This document shows, in pieces, positions 35,132 through 47,058 of a stretch of 64,000 nucleotides of DNA. The notes beneath the pieces are model-generated. The model made no database searches, had not been told where the DNA came from, and saw only the letters and a program-made list of their open reading frames with translations. The stretch spans positions 4,006,501 to 4,070,500 of the forward strand of contig JAWRVZ010000024.1 of NCBI GenBank assembly GCA_037043235.1, given 5' to 3'. Positions within the stretch are counted from its first letter, which is position 1. Each line of letters opens with the position of its first letter. A program made the translations under genes and the position numbers. Origin of the DNA: Rhodeus uyekii (taxonomy: Eukaryota; Chordata; Actinopteri; Cypriniformes; Acheilognathidae).

Positions 35132-37211
35132 CGCCAGAGGCAAGCCGCACCAAGGCGGTCAGCTCCGTGTCCGGTTCCCGAGGGAGCCCGTCTCGGAGGC
35201 ACTGCCCCCTCTAAGGAGGGTCCTAGAGCATTCCACCAGTACGGTGTCCGGAAACCCCGGCCCTGTGGTGTCTCTGCTCGTATCAGAGATCAGTCTCGAG
35301 AGGCTGATTCCCTTAGTAGAGTTCCAGGCCGCATGGTTGCGTCTGCCGGGCATCTCTCAATGGGTCCTGCGCACAGTAACCTCCGGGTACAAAATTCAAT
35401 TCGGGGCTTCACCACCCCGTTTTATGGGGATCCTATCGTCCGCGGTAGGGCCCCAGCAGGCTCTGATTATGGAACAGGAAGTAGACTCTCTGCTGGAGAA
35501 AGGGGCCATCGAGTATGTGCCCCTTACAGACAGACAGTCCGGTTTCTTCAGCCGATACTTCATAGTTCCGAAGAAGGATGGAGGGTTGCGGCCCATTCTG
35601 GATTTGCGTCTTCTAAATCGCACTATCTTGCGTCTAAAATTCAAAATGTTGACGCTCAGGCAGATTGTGACGCATATCAGGTCCGAGGACTGGTTCGTCA
35701 CAATCGACCTAAAAGACGCATACTTCCACATCTCCATCCTTCCTCAGCATCGGAAGTTCCTACGGTTCGCCTTCGGGGGGAAGGCGTACCAGTATCGTGT
35801 ACTTCCGTTCGGCCTATCGCTCTCACCCCGCACGTTCACGAAGGTCGTGGACGCTGCACTGGCTCCGTTGCGGTTACAGGGCATCCGTGTCCTCAATTAT
35901 ATAGACGATTGGCTAGTAATAGCCCAATCGTCTCAGTTAGCAGCACGTCATCGAGATGTCGTGCTTGCTCACATGCAAGAGCTGGGGTTAAGGTTGAACA
36001 CCAAGAAGAGTGTGCTTTCTCCTGCTCAGAGAACCACCTTCTTGGGAGTCATTTGGGACTCGGAAACAATGTCTGCTCGGCTATCCCCCGGGCGCATTCA
36101 TTCCATTCAATCAACTGTCGAGAGCATAAAATTAGGCCAGCTACGCACTGTCAAACACTTTCAGAGAGTGTTAGGGCTCATGGCAGCAGCGTCCAGCGTT
36201 ATACCGCTCGGCCTGCTGCACATGAGACCCCTGCAGTGGTGGCTCAGGACCAAAGGGTTTTCCCCGAGGGGCAACCCGCTTCGCACAATCAAGGTCACGA
36301 GGCGATGCCTACGCACCTTGACCCTGTGGAAGAACATCTGGTTCCTGTCACAAGGCCCCGTGTTGGGGGCTCCGTCTCGACGAGTAACTCTGTCAACGGA
36401 TGCCTCCCTCACAGGTTGGGGGGCGGTTCTGAGGGACCGCTCCTCACAAGGGCTTTGGAGCCTGCGGCACCAGTCCTGGCACATAAACCTGCTGGAGTTA
36501 CTGGCGGTCCGCAGAGCGCTACTTGCTTTCCTCCCAGACCTAATTGGGCATCATGTCACTGTTTTCACAGACAGCATGACAGTGGTGGCTTACATCAATC
36601 ACCAGGGAGGTCTTCGTTCTCGTCCGATGTACAAATTGGCGAGACAAGTTCTTCTCTGGGCCCAGGGCAAGCTGCTCTCACTCAGGGCAGCTCACATCCC
36701 TGGAGTCCAGAACATAGGAGCAGACTTCCTGTCGAGGCAGGGGCCGAGGCCCGGGGAATGGCGGCTCCACCCCGAGGTGGTGGAGCAGATTTGGAAGAGA
36801 TTCGGGAAGGCACAGGTAGACCTGTTTGCCTCGGTCGAGAATACTCATTGCCCTCTATGGTTCTCCTTAACGTACCCAGCGCCGCTGGGGCAGGATGCCA
36901 TGATGCAGGTGTGGCCGAGGCTACACCTGTACGCTTTTCCCCCGATTGTTCTGCTCCCGGGAGTTCTGGCCAAAGTTCGTCGGGACAGGGTCCGTCTCAC
37001 GCTGGTGGCCCCCTTTTGGCCCAGCAGGATCTGGTTCTCGGACCTGATATCCCTCCTAGACGGAGTCCCCTGGGAGATTCCGGTCAGGGGGGATCTTCTG
37101 TCCCAGGCGGAGGGTTGTGTTATTCACCCCCGTCCAGAACTTCTGAAGCTGAAGGTCTGGCCCCTGAGGGGGTCCAGTTCTTCGAATCTGGTCTCACAGC
37201 CGAGGTTGTAG
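35100..37211 (+). CDS. DIRS reverse transcriptase / RNase H / methyltransferase-like protein
   Basis: 703 residues, in the +1 frame relative to gag. The RT core is intact: TIDLKDAYFHI with Asp203, then YIDDW with Asp269 and Asp270, the catalytic aspartates. The RNase H domain has STDASLTGWGAVL (Asp434), LLELLAVRRAL (Glu466), FTDSMTVVAYI (Asp491) and GADFLSR (Asp542), a full DEDD set. Residues about 565-690 continue with VDLFAS (Asp574) and YAFPP (611-615), matching the region that in DIRS elements is described as a DAM-like N6-adenine methyltransferase domain; I assign it by position and motif only. The protein would copy element RNA into single-stranded and circular DNA. Translation may need reinitiation or frameshifting, since the ATG overlaps the end of gag. 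Confidence 0.93.
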   Translation: MPRRLPLSVPDARGKPHQGGQLRVRFPREPVSEALPPLRRVLEHSTSTVSGNPGPVVSLLVSEISLERLIPLVEFQAAWLRLPGISQWVLRTVTSGYKIQFGASPPRFMGILSSAVGPQQALIMEQEVDSLLEKGAIEYVPLTDRQSGFFSRYFIVPKKDGGLRPILDLRLLNRTILRLKFKMLTLRQIVTHIRSEDWFVTIDLKDAYFHISILPQHRKFLRFAFGGKAYQYRVLPFGLSLSPRTFTKVVDAALAPLRLQGIRVLNYIDDWLVIAQSSQLAARHRDVVLAHMQELGLRLNTKKSVLSPAQRTTFLGVIWDSETMSARLSPGRIHSIQSTVESIKLGQLRTVKHFQRVLGLMAAASSVIPLGLLHMRPLQWWLRTKGFSPRGNPLRTIKVTRRCLRTLTLWKNIWFLSQGPVLGAPSRRVTLSTDASLTGWGAVLRDRSSQGLWSLRHQSWHINLLELLAVRRALLAFLPDLIGHHVTVFTDSMTVVAYINHQGGLRSRPMYKLARQVLLWAQGKLLSLRAAHIPGVQNIGADFLSRQGPRPGEWRLHPEVVEQIWKRFGKAQVDLFASVENTHCPLWFSLTYPAPLGQDAMMQVWPRLHLYAFPPIVLLPGVLAKVRRDRVRLTLVAPFWPSRIWFSDLISLLDGVPWEIPVRGDLLSQAEGCVIHPRPELLKLKVWPLRGSSSSNLVSQPRL

Positions 37212-38185
37212 AGACCATCCTTCAGTCCAGAGCTCCCTCCACGAGGAAACTCTACGCTCTAAAGTGGAAACTCTTCTCTGCTTGGTGTAGCGTAAGGCAG
37301 TTAAACCCAGTAACCTGTCCCGTTGGCAAAGTGCTGGAGTTCCTGCAGGAGAAGTTTGCGACAGGGTTGGCCCCTTCTACCTTGAAGGTTTATGTGGCTG
37401 CCATAGCGGCTTGCCACATACCTTTGGGAGGGGTGTCCTTGGGCAGGGACCCCCTAGTCTCTCGTTTCCTTCGTGGCACTCTAAGGCTGAGACCTGTGGC
37501 ACAGACCAGGGTTCCTGCCTGGGACTTGTCTTTGGTACTCCAAGGCCTGTCCCAGGCACCCTTTGAACCATTAGAGGAGCTTCCTATTAAACTCCTCTCC
37601 CTAAAGACCCTTCTTTTGCTGGCTATCACCTCGCTTAAGAGGGTCGGGGATCTTCAAGCTCTCTCGGTGGTTCCTTCTTGCCTCGAGTTTGCGCCCGGGA
37701 TGACGAAGGTTTTTCTTCACCCGAGGCCAGGCTATGTCCCTAAGGTTCTTACGAACGTGGCTCGGTCTATCATGCTACAGGCCTTCTGTCCTCCCCCCTT
37801 TGACGATCATGAGCAGGAGCGAAAGAACAAGGTCTGTCCAGTACGAGTACTGGACACTTACGTCCTCAGGACTGCTACCTGGCGTAAGTCAAACCAACTG
37901 TTCGTTTGTTTTGGGACCCCTGAGGGGGCTCCAGCTTCCAAACAAACCCTAAGCCGATGGATAGTCGAGGCTATCTGTCTGGCTTATGAGTCGGCCGGAC
38001 ATGCTTCTCCCCTGAGGGTCCGGGCCCACTCCACTAGGAGCGTGGCGACCTCCAAGGCGTTTCTCTCAGGAGTTTCCCTTGCTGATGTTTGTGCTGCGGC
38101 TGGCTGGTCCTCACCGCACACCTTTATGAGATTCTATCAGTTAGATCTCGATTCCGCTCCGGGAACGAGGGTGCTCTCTCAGTGA
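36857..38185 (+). CDS. DIRS tyrosine recombinase
   Basis: The recombinase lies in the same frame as gag and overlaps the 3' part of the RT frame. I give the ATG at 36857 (442 residues) as a possible start; the true start is unknown, because the frame is open from 35132 and the homologous part begins only near 37150. The N-terminal SAM-like segment reads APSTRKLYALKWKLFSAW, followed by LAPSTLKVYVAAIAACH. The catalytic set is present: Arg262 (SLKRVGDL, nt 37640), His391 and Arg394 (RAHSTRS, nt 38027 and 38036), Trp417 at the H/W position, and the nucleophile Tyr427 (FMRFYQL, nt 38135). It would integrate the circular cDNA by strand exchange over a short shared core, here GTT. Confidence 0.9.
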   Translation: MVLLNVPSAAGAGCHDAGVAEATPVRFSPDCSAPGSSGQSSSGQGPSHAGGPLLAQQDLVLGPDIPPRRSPLGDSGQGGSSVPGGGLCYSPPSRTSEAEGLAPEGVQFFESGLTAEVVETILQSRAPSTRKLYALKWKLFSAWCSVRQLNPVTCPVGKVLEFLQEKFATGLAPSTLKVYVAAIAACHIPLGGVSLGRDPLVSRFLRGTLRLRPVAQTRVPAWDLSLVLQGLSQAPFEPLEELPIKLLSLKTLLLLAITSLKRVGDLQALSVVPSCLEFAPGMTKVFLHPRPGYVPKVLTNVARSIMLQAFCPPPFDDHEQERKNKVCPVRVLDTYVLRTATWRKSNQLFVCFGTPEGAPASKQTLSRWIVEAICLAYESAGHASPLRVRAHSTRSVATSKAFLSGVSLADVCAAAGWSSPHTFMRFYQLDLDSAPGTRVLSQ

Positions 38186-38235
38186 GCTGAGACACATCCG
38201 TAGGCCGGCGTCGCTGAGGTGACGTTGGTATAACG

Positions 38236-38338
38236 TTCCCCTAGCGTTTTCTGACGCAGCTCGAAGTTCCCATGAAAGGGAACGTCTCGGGTTACGTATG
38301 TAACCCTGGTTCCCTGAAGGGGAACGAGACGCTGCGTC
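38236..38338. repeat. DIRS internal complementary region (ICR)
   Basis: Positions 38236-38283 are the exact reverse complement of the left end 33417-33464. Positions 38281-38338 are the reverse complement of the right end from 38584 inward, running a few bases into the ITR. The ICR therefore spells the junction made when the two ends join at one GTT. In the DIRS model this region templates completion of the termini and circle closure. It lies just after the recombinase stop. Confidence 0.93.
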
Positions 38339-38385
38339 TTCGCCTCAGCTCCTTGCGCCTCCGGGCCCGCTTCAGACACTCTTTT

Positions 38386-38534
38386 GCTGTCACTTCCGGG
38401 TTCCGGCGCGCTTTTATGCTCTGTTCATGACGTCACTTCCGTGACTCGCATTCACACGCGTAAAATTCCCATTGGTTGTACACATCTTCACGTGACTGAC
38501 GTCAAGGGTTTCCCCTAGCGTTTTCTGACGCAGC
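38386..38534 (-). repeat. DIRS right inverted terminal repeat
   Basis: It is the exact inverse of 33440-33588 (149/149). Outside it, 38535-38584 is a right-end-only extension carrying a near-palindrome 'gggttacatacgtaaccc', which differs from the 23-base left extension. Confidence 0.95.
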
Positions 38535-38644
38535 GTCTCGTTCCCCTTCAGGGAACCAGGGTTACATACGTAACCCGAGACGTTTTCCGTTGAACCCTGG
38601 TTTCCTCGCCCTCATCATTCACCACCACACCGCGTTACAATGGT

Positions 38645-40871
<2,227 letters not shown>

Positions 40872-40876
40872 ATATA

Positions 40877-41776
40877 CAGTGGAGTTCACTTATCTCGAGT
40901 CACGGTTAACTTGCCAATCCTATTATGTCGACGTTTTTGAAGTGGAACCACCAAACTCCCTATTTGTCTTAGTATTTTCGATTCTTTAATGTCGATTCTT
41001 TAATGTCGCCGAAATCTAATATCTCAAGCTCAAAACAGGGACAAAATCGCCACTTCACATGGTTATTTCGTGACTAATTTGCATACCTAGTTCACTGCTC
41101 ATGCGCTGAGTTTGCTTTGCACGTGGATCGCGGTCCGTTCACTCCAATGACGATTTTTTTAGATTAATGCCGATTGCTTCATCAAACAAATCGCGGCAAC
41201 ACTGTTGTGTAAAAAGACACCAAAAACTCGAGCATTTACATTCTCATTTAATAACCCACATCATGTACATCAATACATTTTCATTTTTCTTTCTTGCGAG
41301 GGTTGTTGTCTTTGGCGCTTGCAATATCACTCTGACAGCTGGTGCTGATAGGCTGTCTGACCTGTCAATCATGCAAGAAGACGTGATTGGCTGTGCTGCC
41401 ATGAGGGCGGGCTCTTCTCATCTCATCCGACACTTCATAAAGGGACGAGCACAGTGAGAGAGACTGCCTTGTCTTTTTCTTCTGATTCTGAATTTTTTTT
41501 TATTGTGTGAATTTCGCACACAAGCACTGTGTACCGATCCTGAACAGTTATGGATAATTGACGTCATGCGAGCAATATTTTAAATTTGAAATATGATCTT
41601 ACACAAAAAAAGTTCATCAATCTATGGGTGCGGGTTATGCCAATGATTTTTTACACAAAACCCAAAATATGTGGGAAAATATATGTTAATATATGTTATA
41701 TGGGTTATCTCGCTAAACGGTTATCTCGATGCTTTTTTGCAACCCCCGAGGCCGTCGACATAACCGAACTCCACTG
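40877..41776. mobile_element. Tigger/pogo-like element, distinct family
   Basis: The ends 'cagtggagttc' and 'gaactccactg' are perfect inverted repeats, with TA on both sides (40875-40876, 41777-41778). The subterminal region repeats 'tttaatgtcg' and 'tatctcg'. It is 900 bp; a 96-codon frame inside (41167-41457) shows no transposase motif I recognise. Confidence 0.75.
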
Positions 41777-41778
41777 TA

Positions 41779-44700
41779 TATATATCCATATAAATCATGT
41801 CCCAGTTACACTTGTTGTCGTCACAGATACATTTTACATACATTTTAGATTTAAAAACAGAAACCAATCACAATTCTATTTCAATTTTTACATTAACAAT
41901 GTTAATGTTCTATTGATTAAAACCATATATAAATCACATTAAATTAGTATTTTTAAGCATTTTTACATTTACTCGGCAAATAATTATTAAATGCAGTAAT
42001 ATTTTAACAAAATATTTTATTTGTGAACTGATGCTCAGTTATTTACGGAGCTTCACTCATCAAGTTCAGTAAACAATGGTCACATACACGAAGATATACC
42101 TTTTATTTATGTAAGCTGCTTTATTTGATTTCACCAAGCTCACTAAAACTCCACAGTCATCATGTTTTTGATTTTGAGGTGACAAAGCGGTGCTCTCTAA
42201 GTGGGCGAGTTGTTTGTTTACTTTTTAATTAGTCTTTCCATTAGCATCATCATTTTGTTCATTCAGTCTGATTCGCGAACATGGACGAAAAACAAGAGGT
42301 GGGTTTTATCACACAACCCAATCATATCCAATTATTACCAATAGCATCCAATCACAGCGCAATGGAGGTATTAGCTCCTCTCACGTGACTTTCCCACATT
42401 CATTCTCAATTACCCCATCCAACCCACTGCATGCTTTAAGGGGTCTGTTAAAAGTCAATGGGCTCAGGGGAAGCAAGAGGACTCCTGCTGTAACTTTACC
42501 TGCTGGTGTGTTACATTGGAGGAAACGGCCTTGATGCAGTTACATCTCATCGAACCGTATCCATACGAACCATACAACATGAACACAATAAGTACATTGT
42601 ACCAAGCAAAAAAAAATGCACGCATGTTCTTAGTATTTTGTATTGGCATCACCACTCAACCTGGATAAACTCCAAAAGTCATGTTTTCCATCAGGATTTC
42701 AGATGAACCAAAAGAGCCACATGATCAACAAGTTGTGTTTTAACAAAGAGCCACATGATAAATGTCACAAATTGTCCTAATTGAGAAATCCGAAATGTTA
42801 ACATTTATTTTTCCAATAAAACAAAATCCCAGAGTTTGACTTTCAGTCCTCATTGTTATTACACAGGGCATCCAAATGCCTCAGACAAGCACTCGCTGGA
42901 CATCTGTAGACAGTTATTCTCACGGCTCAGCAGCACGCACAACCCTCTCTGGGTCAATTTGAACCGCTAAAAGCAGAAGAAAGGGAAATCTTTAATCAGA
43001 CAGGTCCATAAGCCAGGGAATTATCCAGCCTAGATAAAGAGAGTGAGAGCACACTCATGGGTTAGTGGGCAGATGGATGCAAAAACACAACGATGTTGAT
43101 TTGGGTACATGTGAATGAGACTGCTTGCAGTGTTGTTCTGTTGTCTGATCAGCCTGACGAGCTAAACTGCTAAAGTGATCTGAGGACAAATCAAGCTGAT
43201 CTGATTAAATGAGAAGGAAGAGGGAGAGAAGAGTGAGGAGGACATAGATGACTTCATCAGCTTTAAACAGATCGCCCACCACCAGTTCATGACCGGCTGA
43301 TGCTTATTGCACACAAAAATGGTAAGGGATTAGACATTACAATATTAACTCACTAGACTAAGCCTGTCACAATTAGTTAATCATCTGATCATGGTCAGAT
43401 AACCGCAATAATCATGCAGTTTAAATTTCTATCACATTTTGCCATTCAAATAAGGGAAATTGAAGCACTTATTGTTTATTTCTCAAGTAGAATTTTAGGA
43501 AAAATCAACTGAGACAAAGTTGATATCGACTTTAAAAGCAATATAGATTACACTCAATGTAAAAGTATGTTATATATAGGCATCTGAGGCAAAGTCCTGA
43601 GACACAGGATTATGGCGGTGTGTGTAAGTGCTTCTTAAGCAAGGCAGCTGGAGGTAATCATCAACCTTTGTTGACTTGAATAGGCGAGCTGTGCTCACCC
43701 TGTTTTTTGCAAGCCTAATCAGCGCCGGCTAATTTCATCCTCACAGGAGCAGCTCGTGTCCACTTTGAGCCGCCTCCTCCTGGTCTCCAAGCACCTAGTG
43801 AGATGTTAAAGATGCCACTCAAGCACACAAATATGGTCAACAAGCCTTGTCAAATTGTTTACTTCAATAGAGGCCATGTTTAGAGTTAGGGACACAGATC
43901 TGTCTGTCTTGATCTTCCATCCACCTACTTTTATGGACATTTTCACTAGACAAAAACACAAAAAGAAAACATTTTTTGTGCTTAAATTATAAAAATGCGC
44001 ATACAAACATATGCGCTCAGTTGAGTCAGAATATTGTTTATGCGCATAAACTACGATGTGAACTCATTCCTCGATGCGCAACAAAAAACTCATGTGACTT
44101 TGCCTCAACAGGGGATTTGATTGGATGAATGTACTAACCAGCGAATCGGTTTCATCGCACAGAAATCTCAAGTTTTGTTTAGTTTTTCTGTCTGTCATCG
44201 GAATGATTTGGTTTAATTCCCTCTCAGAATCGTCTCACATGTTTGCGTTCACAAACACCAGTATCCGAACACAAGATAATATGACAGCGTTTATTGCATT
44301 TCGTCTGCATGCTGTGAGATGCAAGTCGCTTATGATATAGGATATCATAATCGATTTGCAACTACCATTTTTATTGCAGATGTTTTGCACCAATTTCCCA
44401 GGAAGTGACTAATTTGTTATCTTGAATACATGGATGGAAACGCTGCTTTATTCACAGATGTGTTATGCGATACTCCACTTCCAAAGTTAAATTCACAACT
44501 TTGAAACTTCAAAACTAGGCTTTTAAAGGCTTAATTTATGTCCCATAGACCCGTCCATTGGATCCTGATTGAAAGCAGCAATAATGTCATAAATGTGATG
44601 TACAGTTAAAGGCTAAAATTCTCACCGATACGCTTGTACTTCCTGCGGTTTTGACGTGTTTTATAGACTCAATGTTGTTTCTTATTCAAATGTAGTGAAT

Positions 44701-45211
44701 GAGAACCATCCCCCCTCCCACCCAAAAAAGGATAATCCCCAAACTAAAACATCTTCCCACGACCCTGACCAAAACAGAAGACTAAACTGAGTGCATTTTA
44801 GGCACGGAGCAACGAAGGGAGGGGTGTGTTTGTTTGGGTTGATTTCAAATATCTAGTTCTCAGAAATTGCTTACTGCACCTTTAAAGTAAAAGCCTTTTC
44901 TATGTCCTACAAATATAGGCCATTCATACTGATATTTCTCACACAGCTACACTGCCTACACAGCACGATGCAAGCTCAGAATAAAAACAGATCCCAATAC
45001 TGCAACAACACACAACCACGCTTGAACACAAACAAGCGTGCAACACAACTCTCCCAGTGGAGCCTGGTGATAAAAACAATCTGCTAATATTACAGCAGAC
45101 TGGTACAGGTGTAAAACTGTGTTTTTCTTGTAGAGCATTACTGCATCAATTAAACAATATCTCTTTAGTAAGAGCCTTTCCATATATTTGTGTGTCCCAT
45201 TAAAGACGGTA
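41779..45211. other. Unique AT-rich sequence, no gene seen
   Basis: Possible repeat relics occur near 43980-44060 ('tatgcgcataaac') and elsewhere, but no ends can be paired. A 71-codon frame at 44125-44340 and a 66-codon frame at 43806-44006 have no recognisable domain. Confidence 0.4.
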
Positions 45212-45787
45212 TACAGTAATACCTTGAAATATGAGCATAATCCGTTCCAGGACTGAGCTCGTAACCTGATTTGCTCGTATCTCAAATCATTTTTCCCATA
45301 AGAAATAACAGAAAAAAAATCAATCCATTCCGGCCCTCTAAAAAAAACTCTCTTATTAATGCTAATAACAATGGGAAACAATGGATGTTTTTAAATTGCT
45401 ATAGAGACATACACACACAAACACAGATTGTAGTATATAAGGATTCCTGTGATAAAAAAATAAAATGTGGTTTTAATTATGAGTTCTTACCTTCGACAGG
45501 GTTCATAGCATATCAGTTAAAAAAAATTCCATGACTTTTCCATGATTTTTCAATGTCAAAGATATAATTCTCAACGACATTTTAATGATTTTTGGTACTT
45601 GATTTTGTATTAAAAAAATATGGTCCACGTACATGTATCAAAACCAGAAGAAACACATTTAAAAACAAAAGCAGTCTACAGCAATGTGTATGGAATTACA
45701 CTACAATACTATTAAGTGGCAAAAACCAGAACAGGAACAAACACATTCAAAACAACAGACTGATAGTCCCTTGAAAAATAGGGTACA

Positions 45788-46171
45788 CTACAATACAAAT
45801 AAGTAGTAACATTTAAAACAGTCTGATTTCAAGTCCCATCCAGGGATTTCTATAGCTTTTAAAAACCAGGGGTCATTTTTGGGTTGTCTATTAACAGAAA
45901 AACCACATTCAACGGTCGCCTGGCCATGTGATAACAACCACAAATTGGACATCACTGACCAGAGTTTACCCAATTCAGGCTCTGAGCACAACTTAGAATA
46001 CAGCAGTTTGTCAATGTTGTCTTTGCACTTAACATTTTTGAACAAGGAGTAGTTTGCAGAAATGACAGTGTCAATGAAAGTGTCATACTGGTTTGCTACA
46101 TCATCACAATCCTTGTCAGCAACCTGCTTGACAGATTGCTGCGGAGTTGAAGGGGAACTCTTCCTCTTCAC
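45788..46171 (-). pseudogene. hAT-like transposase C-terminal fragment
   Basis: 127 codons. The segment ELGKLWSVMSNLWLLSHG, followed by QATVECGFSVNRQ, resembles the C-terminal dimerisation region of hAT-type transposases (the LSHGQATVERGFS pattern). The N-terminal zinc finger and catalytic residues are not in this fragment. It lies inside a relic with hAT-like ends, on the strand expected if the transposase began to the right. It is a relic, not a host gene. The family call rests on motif memory only. Confidence 0.55.
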
Positions 46172-46320
46172 GCACTTTCTGAAACATTATAGGTTAACGC
46201 CAGTTGACAACTGGCCAATCGTTGCGCGATGAGGCTCTGGCTGTCAGGCGGTATAAACAGCATTGCGTCAGAATCATGACTGAACACGGCACAGCTGGTC
46301 GAGCGCAAACACGGCGGACA

Positions 46321-47058
46321 CGGTCTCATTCCCGTCTCTCAGGGAACCGAGGTTACGATAGTAACCGGAGACGTTATCTTTTGAGAGCGGGTACGAGACA
46401 TTTCAAGGAAATGCATTTGAGAAAGGTGTTTAATGTCAGCCTGAACACAGGAAACAATTCACCAATCACAGCGAAGAGGCACGCAGCTCAACCAATGGCA
46501 ACGCCGCCAGGTGTGCTCTCTACTGATAGGTGCAGTTAAACCAATGAAATCAGCTGAATCCTACCAAAATTTGCATATCAGAAGCCTGAAAAATAGCGCT
46601 ATTATAGGGCAGATAAGACTATTCATAGAGCATTTAAGCACGACTAATGTGAGAGCATAGCGTCAACAGCAGTGACAGTGAGCACATAAGCACAAACTAC
46701 TGTACAGAAACCCTAGCTTCAACGGCAAAAGCGGTAACAACTGTATTTTGAGAAAAGTAGCAACCTCCCAGGAATAATTAATTCAATTACTCGCCGAAAG
46801 CACTTGAGAAGCCAAAGATGGAACATCCAGCTTATAAAACCTGGCAAAAGTGTTCTGAGAAGAGCAGCCAGCAGCAAAACAGACATCCTGTACTGACGTA
46901 ACTCTAGACGAGGCCCACGACGAAACAATAGCTCTCGTCGAGTGAGCTCTGATGTTGAGAGGGCATTCCTGTCCCTGTTCGCATAAGCCCAAGCAAAAGC
47001 GTCCACTATCCAGTGAGAAATAGAAGCAAGAACTCGAGAAGTTCCTCAAGCTTCTCAC
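46321..47058 (-). pseudogene. Diverged DIRS remnant: recombinase C-terminus plus ICR-like region
   Basis: On the minus strand, WIVDAFAWAYANRDR (ending near 46965) matches the intact element's WIVEAICLAYES. After a frameshift, RAHSTRAI (His at 46942-46944) and FARFYKLD (Tyr at 46834-46836) follow, so the catalytic His, Arg and Tyr are still readable but the frame is broken. About 400 bp on, at 46333-46375, 'cagggaaccgaggttac' and 'gtaaccggagacgtt' correspond to the ICR/terminal motif of the 33-kb element. The 5' genes and the ITRs are missing. It comes from a related but different DIRS lineage. Confidence 0.75.

Larger units (their letters stand above)
33417..38584 (+). mobile_element. Full-length DIRS1-like tyrosine-recombinase retrotransposon
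   Basis: This 5.17-kb element has every part expected of the DIRS1 group: identical 149-bp inverted terminal repeats (33440-33588, 38386-38534), short unequal outer extensions, an internal complementary region (38236-38338), and three open proteins (Gag, RT/RNase H/methyltransferase-like, tyrosine recombinase). It has no LTR direct repeats and no target duplication. The trinucleotide GTT is shared by both junctions (33417-33419, 38582-38584), as expected when a circular DNA is integrated by a tyrosine recombinase. With three open frames and identical ITRs it is probably young and may be competent. Its GC content is clearly higher than the surrounding DNA. Confidence 0.95.
33156..38639 (+). 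mobile_element. Solo LTR split by the DIRS insertion
   Basis: The left part (33156-33419) starts TGTCACAGTCATG, has a TATA box 'tatataaa' at 33263-33270 and a poly(A)-like 'attaaa' at 33407-33412. The right part (38585-38639) ends 'cgcgttaca'. The flanks are atagt (33151-33155) and atggt (38640-38644), a 5-bp duplication with one change. Joined across the DIRS element, the LTR reads 'agagagttttccgttga', which the uninterrupted copy at 12484-12838 has as 'agagagttttcagttga' on its minus strand. The LTR is therefore older than the DIRS insertion. Confidence 0.88.

Noticed and set aside
35333..36856. First ~508 codons of the 950-codon frame as part of a recombinase protein
   Set aside because: They overlap the RT/RNase H domains in another frame and show no recombinase homology; kept only as a dual-openness observation.
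45788..46171. Host gene exon
   Set aside because: The C-terminal motif is transposase-like and the fragment sits inside a relic with inverted ends.
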